Assembly (NCBI GenBank): GCA_019802505.1
Contig: JAFMOC010000103.1
Span: forward strand, 20,001 to 84,000
DNA: 64,000 nucleotides
Direction of reading: 5' to 3'
Source: Corydoras sp. C115
Taxonomy: Eukaryota; Chordata; Actinopteri; Siluriformes; Callichthyidae
Shown: positions 1 through 10,362 of the stretch, piece by piece
Numbering within the stretch: position 1 is the stretch's first letter
Layout: each line of letters begins with the position of its first letter
The notes under the pieces: generated by a model
The model's input: the letters and a program-made list of their open reading frames with translations, nothing else
The model's database searches: none
Told to the model about the DNA's origin: nothing
Program-made: the position numbers and the translations under genes

Positions 1-25
1 TTTTCTATTTATTAGTATTTAATTA

Positions 26-366
26 TGCGGCACGGTGGCTTAGTGGTCAGCACGTTCTCCTCTCAGCACTAGGGTTTCCCGGTTCGAATCCCAATCAGGG
101 TGGAGTTTCCATGTTCTCCCCATGTCCGCGTGGGTTACGGGTTCTCTGGTTTCCTACAGTCCAAAAAAACATGGATCAAGTCAATTGAATTCTCCAAATT
201 GCCCCATATAGAGTGTGTCTGTTTGAGTGAGTGTGTGCCCAGCGATGGATTGGCGCCCTGTCCTGGGTCTATCTGCCCAGCGCCCGAGACGTTCTCCCCT
301 GGATGTGCATCCCCCCCTCCCCCGCGCGACCCAAATATAGGATAAAGCAGAAGATAAAGGATGGAT
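26..366 (+). mobile_element. SINE-1 copy, full length (family described here)
   Basis: tRNA-derived SINE. The head holds A-box-like (TGGCTTAGTGGTTAG) and B-box-like (GGTTCGAATCC) polymerase III promoter motifs. The body holds the segment GTTTCCATGTTCTCCCCGTG and the thymine-poor core typical of fish DANA/Mermaid-like SINEs. The tail is an ATGA/GAAT-type repeat. It is flanked by a 12-bp target duplication, AGTATTTAATTA, at 14-25 and 367-378. The '+' orientation means head first. Confidence 0.9.
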
Positions 367-380
367 AGTATTTAATTATA

Positions 381-692
381 GGACAGCATGGTGGTGTAGT
401 GGTTAGCATGTCTGCTGCTCGGCAGACCAATTTGAGGATCCAATTTAATTCCCAATCTTGTTAGAATTCCCATGTTCCCCTCCATGGGTTTCCTCTGGGT
501 TCTCTGGGTTTTCTCCCACAGTCCAAAAATATGGATTTGAGGTAAATTGATTGCTCTTAATTGCCCCATATAGTGTGTGTTTGTTTGTTTGTGTGAGTAA
601 GTGTGTGCCCAGTGATAGAGTGGCGCCCTGTCCTGAATATATCTGCCTGTAGCAGAGGATTAAGTGGAAAATGATGAATGAATGAATGAATA
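381..692 (+). mobile_element. SINE-1 copy, old and diverged
   Basis: The head (GGACAGCATGGTGG) and the body motifs are recognisable but carry many substitutions. The tail is (GAAT)n. It abuts the right target duplication of the previous copy. Confidence 0.8.
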
Positions 693-964
693 ATTAAATA
701 AAATTCTATGACAGTGTGGACTTTAAACACTCCTGGTATTCAGACAGCAATAGTTTATAAATTTTTCGATTTCTTTACATTATGTGTGATTTGCCCTGCG
801 CTCTGTAACGAAGGCACAGCTTATGACGTTAACTTTAAGAATTCAGCCAGGATTATCTTCTGACAGACTACAGGATCCAAACACGCTCAACGCATTTTGC
901 TTGGCTGCTCATGAGCGGATGAAATCTCCTCGGGTGGCTGACTACTTTTTACCTCTAATTTTAG
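693..964. other. Intergenic, possible upstream part of the 971-1075 gene
   Basis: Non-repetitive and moderately GC-rich from about 790. An open stretch (823-1008) in another frame matches no family I recognise. The stretch ends in a pyrimidine tract and TTTTAG at 963-964, which would serve as a splice acceptor. Confidence 0.35.
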
Positions 965-970
965 GAAAAC

Positions 971-1075
971 ATGTTGCACCCCGTCTTGATTGGGGTGGTG
1001 GTGTTTAACGTAATATTCATTGTGGTGGAGTGGACTTATATCATGAGTGAGATCATGAAGCCTGAGGATGAATGA
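971..1075 (+). CDS. Candidate 34-aa membrane micropeptide or terminal coding exon
   Basis: The frame starts MLHPVLIGVVVFNVIFIVV and ends in the acidic tail KPEDE. It has a strong hydrophobic segment at about residues 4-19, then WTYIMSEIMKPEDE, so it is a plausible single-pass membrane peptide. It is too short to stand out in a length-based ORF list. An AG at 963-964 allows an upstream exon to join in frame (GAA AAC before the ATG), so this may be the last exon of a longer protein. AATAAA at 1144-1149 lies about 70 nt past the stop, as expected of a terminal exon. I recognise no family. Absence of repeats across it supports a real gene, but the call rests on hydrophobicity and context only. 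Confidence 0.4.
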   Translation: MLHPVLIGVVVFNVIFIVVEWTYIMSEIMKPEDE

Positions 1076-1143
1076 AATGAAAGATGCTGGCTCGATGTTA
1101 AATTGTTAAAATGTAAAGAGCTTCAAATGAAGCGCAAACCTGT

Positions 1144-1149
1144 AATAAA
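1144..1149 (+). promoter_or_regulatory. Poly(A) signal AATAAA
   Basis: Canonical hexamer 68 nt downstream of the TGA at 1073-1075. It would end the transcript carrying the 34-residue frame. Confidence 0.4.
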
Positions 1150-1307
1150 TGTAGATTCGTAGGTTGAAGATTAGAGACAGTTTCTAAGGATTTCTAGGCT
1201 TTAAGGTAAGCATATGCATGATTTCGGATTTTTATAATTTGTAACACAAAATGTAATAATGAGAAAGCTGTAGATTCATTTGTATTTAATAGTTTAATTT
1301 AATTATC

Positions 1308-1612
1308 GAGCGGCATGGTGGCATAGTAGTGAGCTCGCTCAGCGCTGAGGATCCAGGTTCAAATCCCAATTTGGGTGGAGTTTCCATGTTCTAGCTGTGT
1401 CCATGTGAGTGTCCTCAGGGTTCTCCAGTTTCCTCCCACAGTCAAACAAGGATTCAAGGTAAATTGGCTGCTCTGAATTGCCCCTGAAAAGTGTCTGTGT
1501 GACTGTGTTAGCCCGGTGATGGACTTGTCCACTATCCACTATTTGTTCTCCACTGGATGGGTGTGGGGAACCCCCTTGTGACCCTAGTCCCTAGTATAGG
1601 ATTAAGCGAAAT
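1308..1612 (+). mobile_element. SINE-1 copy, old
   Basis: Head GCGGCATGGTGGC, body and tail motifs are present, with an internal deletion around the CA-rich segment. Confidence 0.8.
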
Positions 1613-2038
1613 ATGAGATATTAATTGTAACTTTGTTTGTTTTGCATCATGCAAACTTTATGCATTGTTGTTGCTTAAATACAAACCTAATCTTATATAT
1701 TTATAACTAAATGAAGGGTTAATGAGTAAAAATCGATGGCCATTTTCTCTTCATGTCCAAAAAGTCATTAATTATGATAATTATGATAATAAAATTTCTT
1801 GAATCTTGTACAGCATGTTGGATCTGTACTCTGATTTCTTTACCAAAAAAATACAGTATGGCTTTCTGAGCTACATACAAGCACAGAGATATCAATTACC
1901 CTGTTATTTTAAAGTTATAATTTAAATGTAAATTTTAAAGAAGAAAATGAGAAAAAAAAAATACAGTATATAGATATGTGAAATATAATAGAATATACAA
2001 CTATGAGTCCATATTTCATATAGTATATAATATATTTG
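1613..2038. other. AT-rich intergenic sequence
   Basis: Low-complexity A/T sequence with no frame, splice pair or repeat family that I can identify. Confidence 0.6.
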
Positions 2039-2050
2039 AACTATAAATAT

Positions 2051-2386
2051 CCTTCATTCATTCATTATCTCCCGCTTTATCCTCTAGTAGGGTCGCGGTG
2101 GGGTTCCCCATGCCCATCCAGGGGAGAACGTCTCGGGCGCTGGGCAGATACACCCAGGACAGGGCGCCAATCCATCGCTGGGCACACACTCACTCACACA
2201 GACACACTCTATATGGGGCAATTTGGAGAATTCAATAGATCAATGTTTTTGGACTGTGGAAGGAACCCGGAGGAAACCCACGCGGACACGGGGAGAACAT
2301 GGAAACTCCACCCAGATAGGGATTCGAACCGGGAATCCCTAGTGCTGAGAGGCGAACGTGCTAACCACTAAGCCACCGTGCCGCCC
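2051..2386 (-). mobile_element. SINE-1 copy, full length
   Basis: Flanked by AACTATAAATAT at 2039-2050 and 2387-2398. Confidence 0.9.
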
Positions 2387-2398
2387 AACTATAAATAT

Positions 2399-2722
2399 AT
2401 TAATTCATTCATTCATTCATTATCTCCCGCTTTATCCTCTATTAGGGTCGCGGTGGGGTTCCCCATGCCCATCCAGGGGAGAACGTTTCAGGCTCTGGGC
2501 AGATAGACCCAGGACAGGACGCCAATCCATCGCTGGGCACACACTCACTCAAACAGACACACTCTATATGGGGCAATTTGGAGAATTCAATTGATCCATG
2601 TTTTTGGACTGTGGGAGGAAACCGGAGAACCCGGAGGAAACCCACGCGGACACGGGGAGAACATGGAAACTCCACCCAGATAGGGATTCGAACCGGGAAT
2701 CCCTAGCGCTGAGAGGCCACCC
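2399..2722 (-). mobile_element. SINE-1 copy, head partly deleted
   Basis: Directly follows the previous copy. Its far side has a third AACTATAAATAT at 2723-2734. About 30 bp of the head (the A-box side) are missing. Confidence 0.88.
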
Positions 2723-2734
2723 AACTATAAATAT

Positions 2735-3555
2735 AATATATAAATATACGTATATACCATATATAAAATACATTTCAGAATGTATATATACACTATAAAT
2801 AAAACATATAAAAAGTAGTATACAATAGATATAAATATCGAATATAAATATAGCAGCAAATGAAATGTATATAAACGGTACATGTGAGATGAGATGATGA
2901 TGAGGTATTTTGGTGGAGTGATGATAACATGTGTGAGCGTCTTGTTAGATCATCGGCGTCTCAGTTTATTGATGTCTTTTCTATTTTCTTTTACAGTGCA
3001 CCTTTATCCCAAGAGCCGAAGTTATGGATGTAGATGGAAGTTCTGAAAAAAAGATCAAAGTGATCGTTTTGCGAATGACCTGTTGGTACAGCCCCAGGTG
3101 TAGCGTTTGTTTCCAGGTTTTCAGGAACATTTCACGATCTGAACCCTGATGCCCAGCGGTATATCGTGACCATGTTGGATTTTCAATCAATGCACCATCA
3201 ATTGTAGCTGCATGCCATTTTAAAATTGGTGCATTTGAACTTTTTTTGGTTAAAATGCAAATTTGATATTTAACTTTTGCAGTACTGAAAAACGATTGTT
3301 ATTGGGAACTATCTGACTTATGCTGTTAATTCGTCAAATTATACACATCAAATGTTATAACAACATTGTAGTCTTTTGTGATGAGCTTGTGTAACAGACG
3401 CTTCATTAGGGTTCTCATTAAACAAATAAGCTGACTCATCATGTGTCTGAATCATCTCTTTATCCACTGCTTAGACTCGGAACAGCTATAAGGAGCTTAG
3501 CATCACTGAGTAAACTGGATTATAGTAGTAATGACATCATATAACACTGTTTCTA
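2735..3555. other. Intergenic; AT-rich, with an unidentified segment near 2990-3240
   Basis: 2735-2890 is TA-rich. 2990-3240 is a more complex stretch with no stable frame; it could be a decayed pseudogene or transposon. I do not recognise it. Confidence 0.4.
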
Positions 3556-3570
3556 CTGTTAAAGGAAAAC

Positions 3571-3920
3571 CATCCATCCAGCCATTATCTTCCGCTTTAT
3601 CCCCTATTAGGGTCGCGGGGGGGGGGGGGGGGGGGGTTCCCCATGCTCATCCAGGGGAGAACTTTTCGGGCGCTGGACAGATACACCCAGGACAGGGTGC
3701 CAATCTATCACTGGGCACACACTCACTCACACAGACGCACGCACAAGCACACTATATATGGGGCAATTTGAAGAATTCAATTGATCTTGATCCATTTTTT
3801 GGACTGTGGGAGGAAACCCACGTGGACATGGGGAGAACATGGAAACTCCACCCAGATATGGAATCGAACCTGGAATCTCTAACACTGAGAACGTGCTAAC
3901 CACTAAGCCACCGTGGTGCC
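3571..3920 (-). mobile_element. SINE-1 copy with poly-G expansion
   Basis: Target duplication CTGTTAAAGGAAAAC at 3556-3570 and 3921-3935. The GGGTCGCGGTGGGG site has become a G run of about 20 at 3617-3637. Confidence 0.9.
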
Positions 3921-3935
3921 CTGTTAAAGGAAAAC

Positions 3936-4330
3936 ATTTACCCATAAAACGTCTACAACTGAGTTTTTGAAGGATACATTTTAATGTTGCCACTAAAATA
4001 GTTAGTGCCTGATCACATCAGTTAGGACTTTAAATCTCTTCTTTATGGAATCTGCATGCCCTTCCTTTCACTTTGGGAACTCCAGGTTCTACCCATAGTT
4101 CAAAAACATGCCAGTGGTTAAACTGGAGATACTAAAGTGCCTTATGATGGTGTTGCTTGTAACCATCTGTCTGGGTAATAAACACTGATGCTTTCCAAAG
4201 TCTTAAACAAACATTTAATTTACATTGTGCTTATACAGAGCTGGAGTATAATGTACAATAAAAATAAATATGCTACATCACAAATATATTTAAAAAAGCT
4301 TATTGCAATTAGTTACACTCAATATAAGCA
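3936..4330. other. AT-rich intergenic sequence
   Basis: No gene or complete repeat seen. Confidence 0.5.
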
Positions 4331-4332
4331 TT

Positions 4333-4540
4333 CATTTATTTATTTTCATTTATCTTCTGCTTAGTCCTCTACTAGGGTCATGAGGGGGGGAGATGTTCCA
4401 CATGTCCATCCAGGGGAAGAACAGTACAGGGCGCCAATCTATCGCTGGGCACCCACCAATCTATCGCTGGGCACCCACCCACCCACCCACACACACACAC
4501 ACACACACATACACCCACACTATATGGGGCAATTTAGAGA
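4333..4540 (-). mobile_element. SINE-1 fragment, tail half
   Basis: Truncated by a (TA)n tract. Carries a local duplication of CTATCGCTGGGCACCCACC and a (CA)n expansion at 4487-4510. Confidence 0.8.
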
Positions 4541-4575
<35 letters not shown>

Positions 4576-4578
<3 letters not shown>

Positions 4579-4933
4579 TTCATTGATTATCTCCCGCTTT
4601 ATCCTCTATTAGGGTCGCGGTGGGGTTCCCCATGCCCATCCAGGGGATGCCCATCCAGGGAACGTCTCGGGCGCTCGGCAGATACACCCAGGACAGGGCG
4701 CCAATCCATCGCTGGGCACACACTCACTCACACATACACACTCTATATGGGGCAATTTTGAGAACTCAATCGACTTGATCCATGTTTTTGGACTGTGGGA
4801 GGAAACCGGAGAACCCGGAGGAAACCCACACGGACACGGGGAGAACATGGAAACTCCACCCAGATGGGGATTCTAACCGGGAATCCTTAGCGCTGAGAGG
4901 CGAACATGCTAACCACTAAGCCACCGTGCCGCC
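4576..4933 (-). mobile_element. SINE-1 copy inside a (TA)n tract
   Basis: Flanked on both sides by TA dinucleotide repeat. CCCATCCAGGG is duplicated near 4640-4660. Confidence 0.88.
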
Positions 4934-5015
4934 TATATATATATATATATACATATATACTATAGAAGTACACATGTTTACATTTCATTTATTTTTCTGG
5001 TTCTAAGTATTTCGG

Positions 5016-5193
5016 AGGCTGCATGGTGGAATAGTGTTTAGCATGTCCACCTCTCAGATTTGGGAGTTTAGGTTCGAATCACATTATGGATGGAGATTCC
5101 ATTTCTTTCTCTGTGTCCATGTGGGTTTCCTCCATGTTCTCTGGTTTTCTACCACAGTCCAACACATGGAATGCTCTAAATTGCCCCATATAT

Positions 5194-5237
<44 letters not shown>

Positions 5238-5372
5238 GCCCAGCGATAGATTGGCACCCAGTCCTGGGAGTATCTGGCCAGTGCCTGATACGTTCTTGGG
5301 TGGGCATGGGGAACCCCCTATGACCCTAATAGAGGATTAAGTGGATAATAATGAATAAATGAATGAATGATT
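5016..5372 (+). mobile_element. SINE-1 copy with (TG)n expansion
   Basis: Diverged. The GAGTGTGTCTGTGTGAGTG segment has become a (GT)n run at about 5197-5234. Confidence 0.82.
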
Positions 5373-5718
5373 GCATGTCTGTAATTTGTTGCTTACTGCT
5401 GTATACTACTGTAGTATTTTTTATAATAAAAGGGAAAGGAATTTATTTTAATTAAACTTCAGTTTTGTATCCATTGCTATTTTTAGGTCGAGGGATAAGC
5501 ATGGCATATCAGACAATAACCCCCAATAAGTCCTCAGTGCTAATCCATATTTGCTTAGAGATTTGCTAATACCTATGACCTTGAGAGCCTTAGTCCACTG
5601 CAGTCGCAGAGTTAATAAGCAGTTCCTATAAGCAGTCGATCGTATCAGACTTGTCTGAGCTAAAGACAAAACAGACCAATTGTTCTGTCCATTTTCAAGA
5701 GGACCATCAAAGGTATGT
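5373..5718. other. Intergenic
   Basis: 5450-5700 is complex sequence. The minus strand is open for 92 codons, but the translation shows no family signature, so I do not call it. Confidence 0.4.
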
Positions 5719-5719
5719 T

Positions 5720-6284
5720 CATTCATTCATTATCTCCCGCTTTATCCTCTATTAGGGTCGCGGTGGGGTTCCCCATGCCCATCCAGGGGAGAACGTCTCG
5801 GGCGCTGGACAGATAGACCCAGGACAGGGCGCCAATCCATCGCTGTGCACACACTCACTCATACAGACACACTCTATATGGGGCAATTTGGAGAATTCAA
5901 TTGACTTGATCCATGTTTGTTTAATATCTGGACATGGCTGTCCTACACTGTTGTTGTTGCCTGGCCGCTCAAGGAGGAGGAGTCCCCCACTGGGTCTTGG
6001 TCCTCCCAAGGAATCTTCCTTAAATAACAACATAAAAGGGAGTTTTTTCTTGCCACTGTCGCTTCGGTTGCTCTTTGGGGGTTTAAAGGCTTTTCATTTT
6101 GTAAAGCTGCTTTGTGACCCGGAACTTGAACTTGTTTTTGGACTGTGGGAGGAACCCGGAGAACCCGGAGGAAACCCACGCAGACACGGGGAGAACATGG
6201 AAACTCCACCCAGATAGGGATTCGAACCAGGAATTCCTAGTGCTGAGAGGAGAACCTGCTAACCACTAAGCCACCGTGCCGCCC
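5720..6284 (-). mobile_element. SINE-1 copy split by a 217-bp insertion
   Basis: SINE parts are 5720-5919 and 6137-6284, continuous across the gap at the conserved TTTTTGGACTGTGGG site. The insert is described separately. Confidence 0.85.
5920..6136 (+). repeat. Fish interspersed repeat fragment inside a SINE
   Basis: Holds GGAATCTTCCTT, AGGGAGTTTTTTCTTGCCAC and AAGCTGCTTTGTGACCC, a motif series I know as very common in fish genomes (retroelement-derived, class uncertain). It interrupts the SINE cleanly. Confidence 0.65.
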
Positions 6285-6307
6285 GGGAAGATCTTATATA
6301 TTTATAT

Positions 6308-6674
6308 TCATTCATTCATTCATTCATTTATTATCTCCCGCTTTATCCTCTATTAGGGTCGTGGTGGGGTTCCCCATGCCCATCCAGGGGAGAACGTCTC
6401 GGGCGCTGGGCAGATACACCCAGGACAGGGTGCCAATCTATCGCTGGGCACACACACACACTTACTCACACAGACACACGCTATATGGGGCAATTTGGAG
6501 AACTCAATTGACTTGATCCATGTTTTTGGACTGTGGGAGGAACCCGGAGTACCCGGAGGAAACCCATGCAGACACGGGGAGAACATGGAAACTCCACCCA
6601 GATACGGGGATTCGAACCGGGAATCCCTAGCGCTGAGAGGAGAACGTGCTGACCACTAAGCCACCGTGCCGCCC
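6308..6674 (-). mobile_element. SINE-1 copy, full length
   Basis: AAGGTATGTT occurs just left of the 5720 copy and just right of this one. The two copies may therefore share one original target. Confidence 0.88.
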
Positions 6675-6891
6675 TTCTAAGGTATGTTATATAATATAAT
6701 AGCAACTTTAATATACTGAGAGAAGAGTGTAGGAGCTACAGAAATACTACAAGACCATCATTAGTGTTCATCTATACTCTCTGTGGTACGCTTACATTTT
6801 TTCATGTATCACTTTTTAGATAAATTCCTGTAGAAATTCAATGATTAAAAGAAAACATGCTTGTTGTTAACATTTTATTCTGTGTTTTCAG
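6675..6891. other. Upstream region or intron of the 147-aa protein gene
   Basis: Ends in TGTGTTTTCAG at 6881-6891, a good acceptor. The exon with the start codon therefore probably follows an untranslated first exon that I could not place. Confidence 0.45.
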
Positions 6892-6970
6892 AGTGTGTGG
6901 TCTGTATTTGAAAACAATGTGAAAGGACATACTGGTCAGCAGTTACCTTGACCTCACGATCTTCAGCGAT

Positions 6971-7172
6971 ATGGAAGAGCAGCTTGAAACCTCAGAGCTT
7001 AAGCCTCCGGGTGAAGACGAGGTCTTTTTTAAGAATTACATCCCACCTGCTCGAGATGCCATTCATCTGCCCATCCATGTGCTCTACATGCTTCTGGCCT
7101 CCATCATCATACTCATGACTCTTTACGCGATCATCGGTCATCTAATTAAAGACCTGATCCATGATTTAGCAG
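6971..7172 (+). CDS. Unrecognised 147-aa single-pass membrane protein, exon 1
   Basis: Starts at the ATG at 6971 and ends GAT TTA GCA G before the donor GTAACG at 7173. It joins the exon at 8089 in frame (G+AT = Asp68) to give 147 residues. Residues 1-34 are acidic and polar (EEQLETSELKPPGEDEVF). Residues about 35-59 are one strong membrane segment (IHVLYMLLASIIILMTLYAI within it). A basic/acidic juxtamembrane stretch (IKDLIHDLADWLFGKQPEEE) follows. There is no signal peptide, so a signal-anchor topology is likely. The likely 5' untranslated part of this exon begins at 6892. I do not recognise the family; it resembles small integral membrane (SMIM-type) proteins only in general design. Confidence 0.8.
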
Positions 7173-7180
7173 GTAACGTT

Positions 7181-7240
7181 CACATCAACAGGCATACAAT
7201 TAATGTTCAATTATTTAATATATATGTTTAATATATATAT
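7181..7240 (+). repeat. Intron segment, copy A of a tandem duplication
   Basis: The 60 bp here recur at 7601-7660 with a few changes. Each copy is followed by a SINE-1, so the duplicated unit is flank plus SINE, about 420 bp. Confidence 0.85.
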
Positions 7241-7251
7241 ATATATATTTA

Positions 7252-7600
7252 GGTGGCACGGTGGCTTAGTGGTTAGCATGTTCTCCTCTCAGCACTAGGG
7301 ATTCCCGGTTCGAATCCCCATCTGGGTGGAGTTTCCATGTTCTCGCCGTGTCCGCGTAGCTTTCCTCCGGGTTCTACCGTTTCCTGTCACAGTCCAAAAA
7401 CATGGATCAAGTCAATTGAGTTCTCCAAATTGCCCCATATAGAGTGTGTCTGTGTGAGTGAGTGTGTGCCCAGCGATGGATTGGCGCCCTGTCCTGGGTC
7501 TATCTGCCCAGCGCCCGAGACGTTCTCCCCTGGATGGGCATTGGGAACCCCACCGTGACCCTAATAGAGGATAAAGCGGGAGATAATGAATGAATGAATT
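7252..7600 (+). mobile_element. SINE-1 copy in the intron of the 147-aa protein gene
   Basis: Full length. Part of duplication unit A (7181-7600). Confidence 0.9.
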
Positions 7601-7660
7601 CACATCAACAGGCTTACAATTAATGTTCAATTATTTAATATATATGTTTAATATATAAAT
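7601..7660 (+). repeat. Intron segment, copy B of the tandem duplication
   Basis: Second copy of 7181-7240, beginning CACATCAACAGGC. Confidence 0.85.
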
Positions 7661-7665
7661 ATACA

Positions 7666-8018
7666 GGCGGCACGGTGGCTTAGTGGTTGGCACGTTCTCC
7701 TCTCAGCACTAGGGGTTCCCGGTTCGAATCCCCATCTGGGTGGAGTTTCCATGTTCTCCCCGTGTCCGCGTAGGTTTCCTCCGGGTTCTCCGGTTTCCTC
7801 CCACAGTCCAAAAACATGGATCAAGTCAACTGAGTTCTCCAAATTTCCCCATATAAAGTGTGTCTGTGTGAGTGAGAGTGTGCCCAGCGATAGATTGGCA
7901 CCCTGTCCTGGGTGTAACTGCCCAGCGCCCGAAACGTTCTCCCCTGGATGGGCATTGGGAACCCCCCCGCGACCCTAATAGAGGATAAAGCAGGAGATAA
8001 TGAATGAATGAATGAATA
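7666..8018 (+). mobile_element. SINE-1 copy in the same intron
   Basis: Full length. Part of duplication unit B. Confidence 0.9.
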
Positions 8019-8088
8019 ACAACATAAACCATTTAGAAACCTAGAACTCAACCTCCCGACCTAAACGATCATACGTTTCTTTTGGCAG

Positions 8089-8330
8089 ATTGGCTCTTCG
8101 GGAAACAACCAGAGGAGGAGACAATCAACTTTTTCCAGACAAAGGATAAGTTCATGGTAGACTGGTGTCCTGAAACCACCCCTGAGCTTGAGGAACTGGC
8201 ACGCGCTGAGCAGATTAAGGTGGTGATGGAGGGCATCAACAGAACCCCAGCTATCTGGGTCATTTCTGATGGGACTGATCCACGGGTTCCCCGTGCTGGG
8301 CCCCGTGTAGCGTTTCATAAAAGCACCTGA
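8089..8330 (+). CDS. Unrecognised 147-aa single-pass membrane protein, exon 2 and stop
   Basis: Acceptor TTTTGGCAG ends at 8088. The frame runs from Asp68 to TGA at 8328-8330 and encodes the hydrophilic C-terminal domain: DWLFGKQPEEETINFF, the patch MVDWCPETTPELEELARAEQ, then EGINRTPAIWVISDG and the tail PRVPRAGPRVAFHKST. One Cys is present (in DWCPE). The exon is free of repeats, unlike the intron, which fits selection on it. The 3' part is short, with a poly(A) signal at 8355. Confidence 0.8.
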
Positions 8331-8354
8331 ATGTATTATGATTTATTCTGTCTG

Positions 8355-8360
8355 ATTAAA
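8355..8360 (+). promoter_or_regulatory. Poly(A) signal ATTAAA
   Basis: Common variant hexamer 24 nt after the stop of the 147-residue frame. Confidence 0.55.
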
Positions 8361-8526
8361 GTGTACTCATCCTGCTTCATAGTTTTCATCTAAGAAAGCC
8401 ATTCTAAAGGTTTTTCATATTGTTGTGTCGGGTTTAACGTTTTATTTATGTTGTCATATTATCCATATTAAAAAAATGAAAACAGTTTGAATTTAGGGTT
8501 TTATTTATATAACACTTTAGAAGAGT

Positions 8527-8604
8527 ACATTGGGGAGGAAACCCACGTGGACACAGGGAGAACATGGAAACTCCACCCAGATTGGGATTCAAATCTATCG
8601 CTGG

Positions 8605-8648
<44 letters not shown>

Positions 8649-8825
8649 TATATTTCTATAATTGAGATTCCATTGACCTTGATCCATGTTTTTGGACTGG
8701 GAGGAAACCACAGAACCCGGAGGAAACCCACATGGAACATGGAGGACATGGAAACTCCACCTAGATTGGGATTCGAACCAGCGCTGAGAGGAGAACGTGC
8801 TAACCACTAAGCCACCGTGCCATCC
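8527..8825 (-). mobile_element. SINE-1 copy, rearranged
   Basis: The head region appears twice (8535-8595 and 8700-8825) around a (CA)n run at 8604-8639, a partly duplicated copy. Confidence 0.8.
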
Positions 8826-8837
8826 AATATACAGATA

Positions 8838-8971
8838 TCATCCATCCATTATCTGCGAGCTGTGGGGGGGGGGGGGGGGGGGGGGTCCCCATGCCCATCC
8901 AGGGGAGAACGTTTCGGTTGCTTGCTGGGCAGATACACCCAGGACAGGGTGCCAATCTATCACTAGATACA

Positions 8972-9005
<34 letters not shown>

Positions 9006-9178
9006 ATAGGGGGCAATTCGGAGAACTCAATTGAATTGCTCCATGTTTTTTGGACTGTGGGAGGAAACCGGAGAACCCGGAGGAAACCCATGCGGACACG
9101 GGGAGGACATGGAAACTCCACCCAGATTGGGATTCGAATCCCTAGTGCGACCATGCTAAACATTAAGCCACCGTGCCA
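8838..9178 (-). mobile_element. SINE-1 array, unit 1
   Basis: First unit of a five-unit same-orientation array. Poly-G run at 8863-8885 and (CA)n at 8966-9001. ATATACAGATA lies at 8827-8837, just left of the array. Confidence 0.88.
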
Positions 9179-9180
9179 CG

Positions 9181-9453
9181 CATCATAGGGTCGTGAGGGG
9201 GGGTTCCCCATGCCCATCCAGGGGCGAACGTTTCGGTTGCTGGGCAGATAGACCCAGGACAGGGGGCCAATCTATCACTAGATACACAGAAACACACACA
9301 CACACACAGAAACACACTCTATATGGGGCAATTTGGAGAACTCAATTAACTTGATCCATGTTTTTGGACTGTGGGAGGAAACCGGAAAACCCGGAGGAAA
9401 CCCATGCGGACACGGGGAGGACATGGAAACTGGACCCAGATTGGGATTCGAAC
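9181..9453 (-). mobile_element. SINE-1 array, unit 2
   Basis: Lacks the tail-side start and the head beyond GGGATTCGAAC, where unit 3 joins. Confidence 0.88.
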
Positions 9454-9580
9454 ATTCATTCATTACCTCCCGCTTTATCCTCCATTAGGGTCGCGGTGGG
9501 GTTCCCATGCCCATCCAGGGGAGAACGTCTTGGGCGCTGGGCAGATAGACCCAGGACAGGGCGCCAATCTATCACTAGAT

Positions 9581-9616
<36 letters not shown>

Positions 9617-9762
9617 TACATGGGGCAATTTGGAGAACTCAATTAACTTGCTCCATGTTTTTGGACTGTGGGAGGAAACCGGAGAACCCGGAGGAAACCC
9701 ATGCGGACACGGGGAGGACATGGAATCTGGACCCAGAATGGGATTCGAACCGGGAATCGAAC
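9454..9762 (-). mobile_element. SINE-1 array, unit 3
   Basis: Begins ATTCATTC directly after CGAAC of unit 2 and itself ends at CGAAC. (CA)n at 9583-9606. Confidence 0.88.
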
Positions 9763-10042
9763 ATTCATTCATTATCTCCCGCTTTATCCTCTATTAGGGT
9801 CGCGGTGGGGTTCCCCATGCCCATCCAGGGGAGAACATTTCGGGCGCTGGGCAGATACACCCAGGACAGGGCGCCAATCTATCACTAGACACACACACAC
9901 ACACACTCTATATGGGGCAATTTGGAGAATTCAATTAACTCGATCCATGTTTTTGGACTGTGGGAGGAAACCGGAGAACCCGGAGGAAACCCATGCGGAC
10001 ACGGGGAGGACATGGAAACCCCACCCAGATTGGGATTCAAAC
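9763..10042 (-). mobile_element. SINE-1 array, unit 4
   Basis: Same junction type on both sides (TCAAAC then ATTCATTC). Confidence 0.88.
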
Positions 10043-10175
10043 ATTCATTCATCCATCCATTATCTTCCGCTTTATCCTCTATTAGGGTCGCGGTGGGGTT
10101 CCCATGCCCATCCAGGGGAGAACGTCTCGGGCGCTGGGCAGATAGACCCAGGACAGGGCGCCAATCCATCACTAG

Positions 10176-10218
<43 letters not shown>

Positions 10219-10362
10219 ACATGGGGCAATTCGGAGAACTCAATTGACTTGCTCCATGTTTTTGGACTGTGGGAGGAAACCGGAGAACCCGGAGGAAACC
10301 CATGGAAACTGGACCCAGATTGGGATTCGAACGTGCTAAACATTAAGCCACCGTGCCACCCG
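10043..10362 (-). mobile_element. SINE-1 array, unit 5
   Basis: Ends with the head (GCCACCGTGCCACCC), followed by ATATACAGATA at 10363-10373, which matches the left flank of unit 1. Confidence 0.88.

Noticed and set aside
5448..5726. 92-codon minus-strand frame
   Set aside because: No recognisable family, no splice borders and composition like the surroundings.
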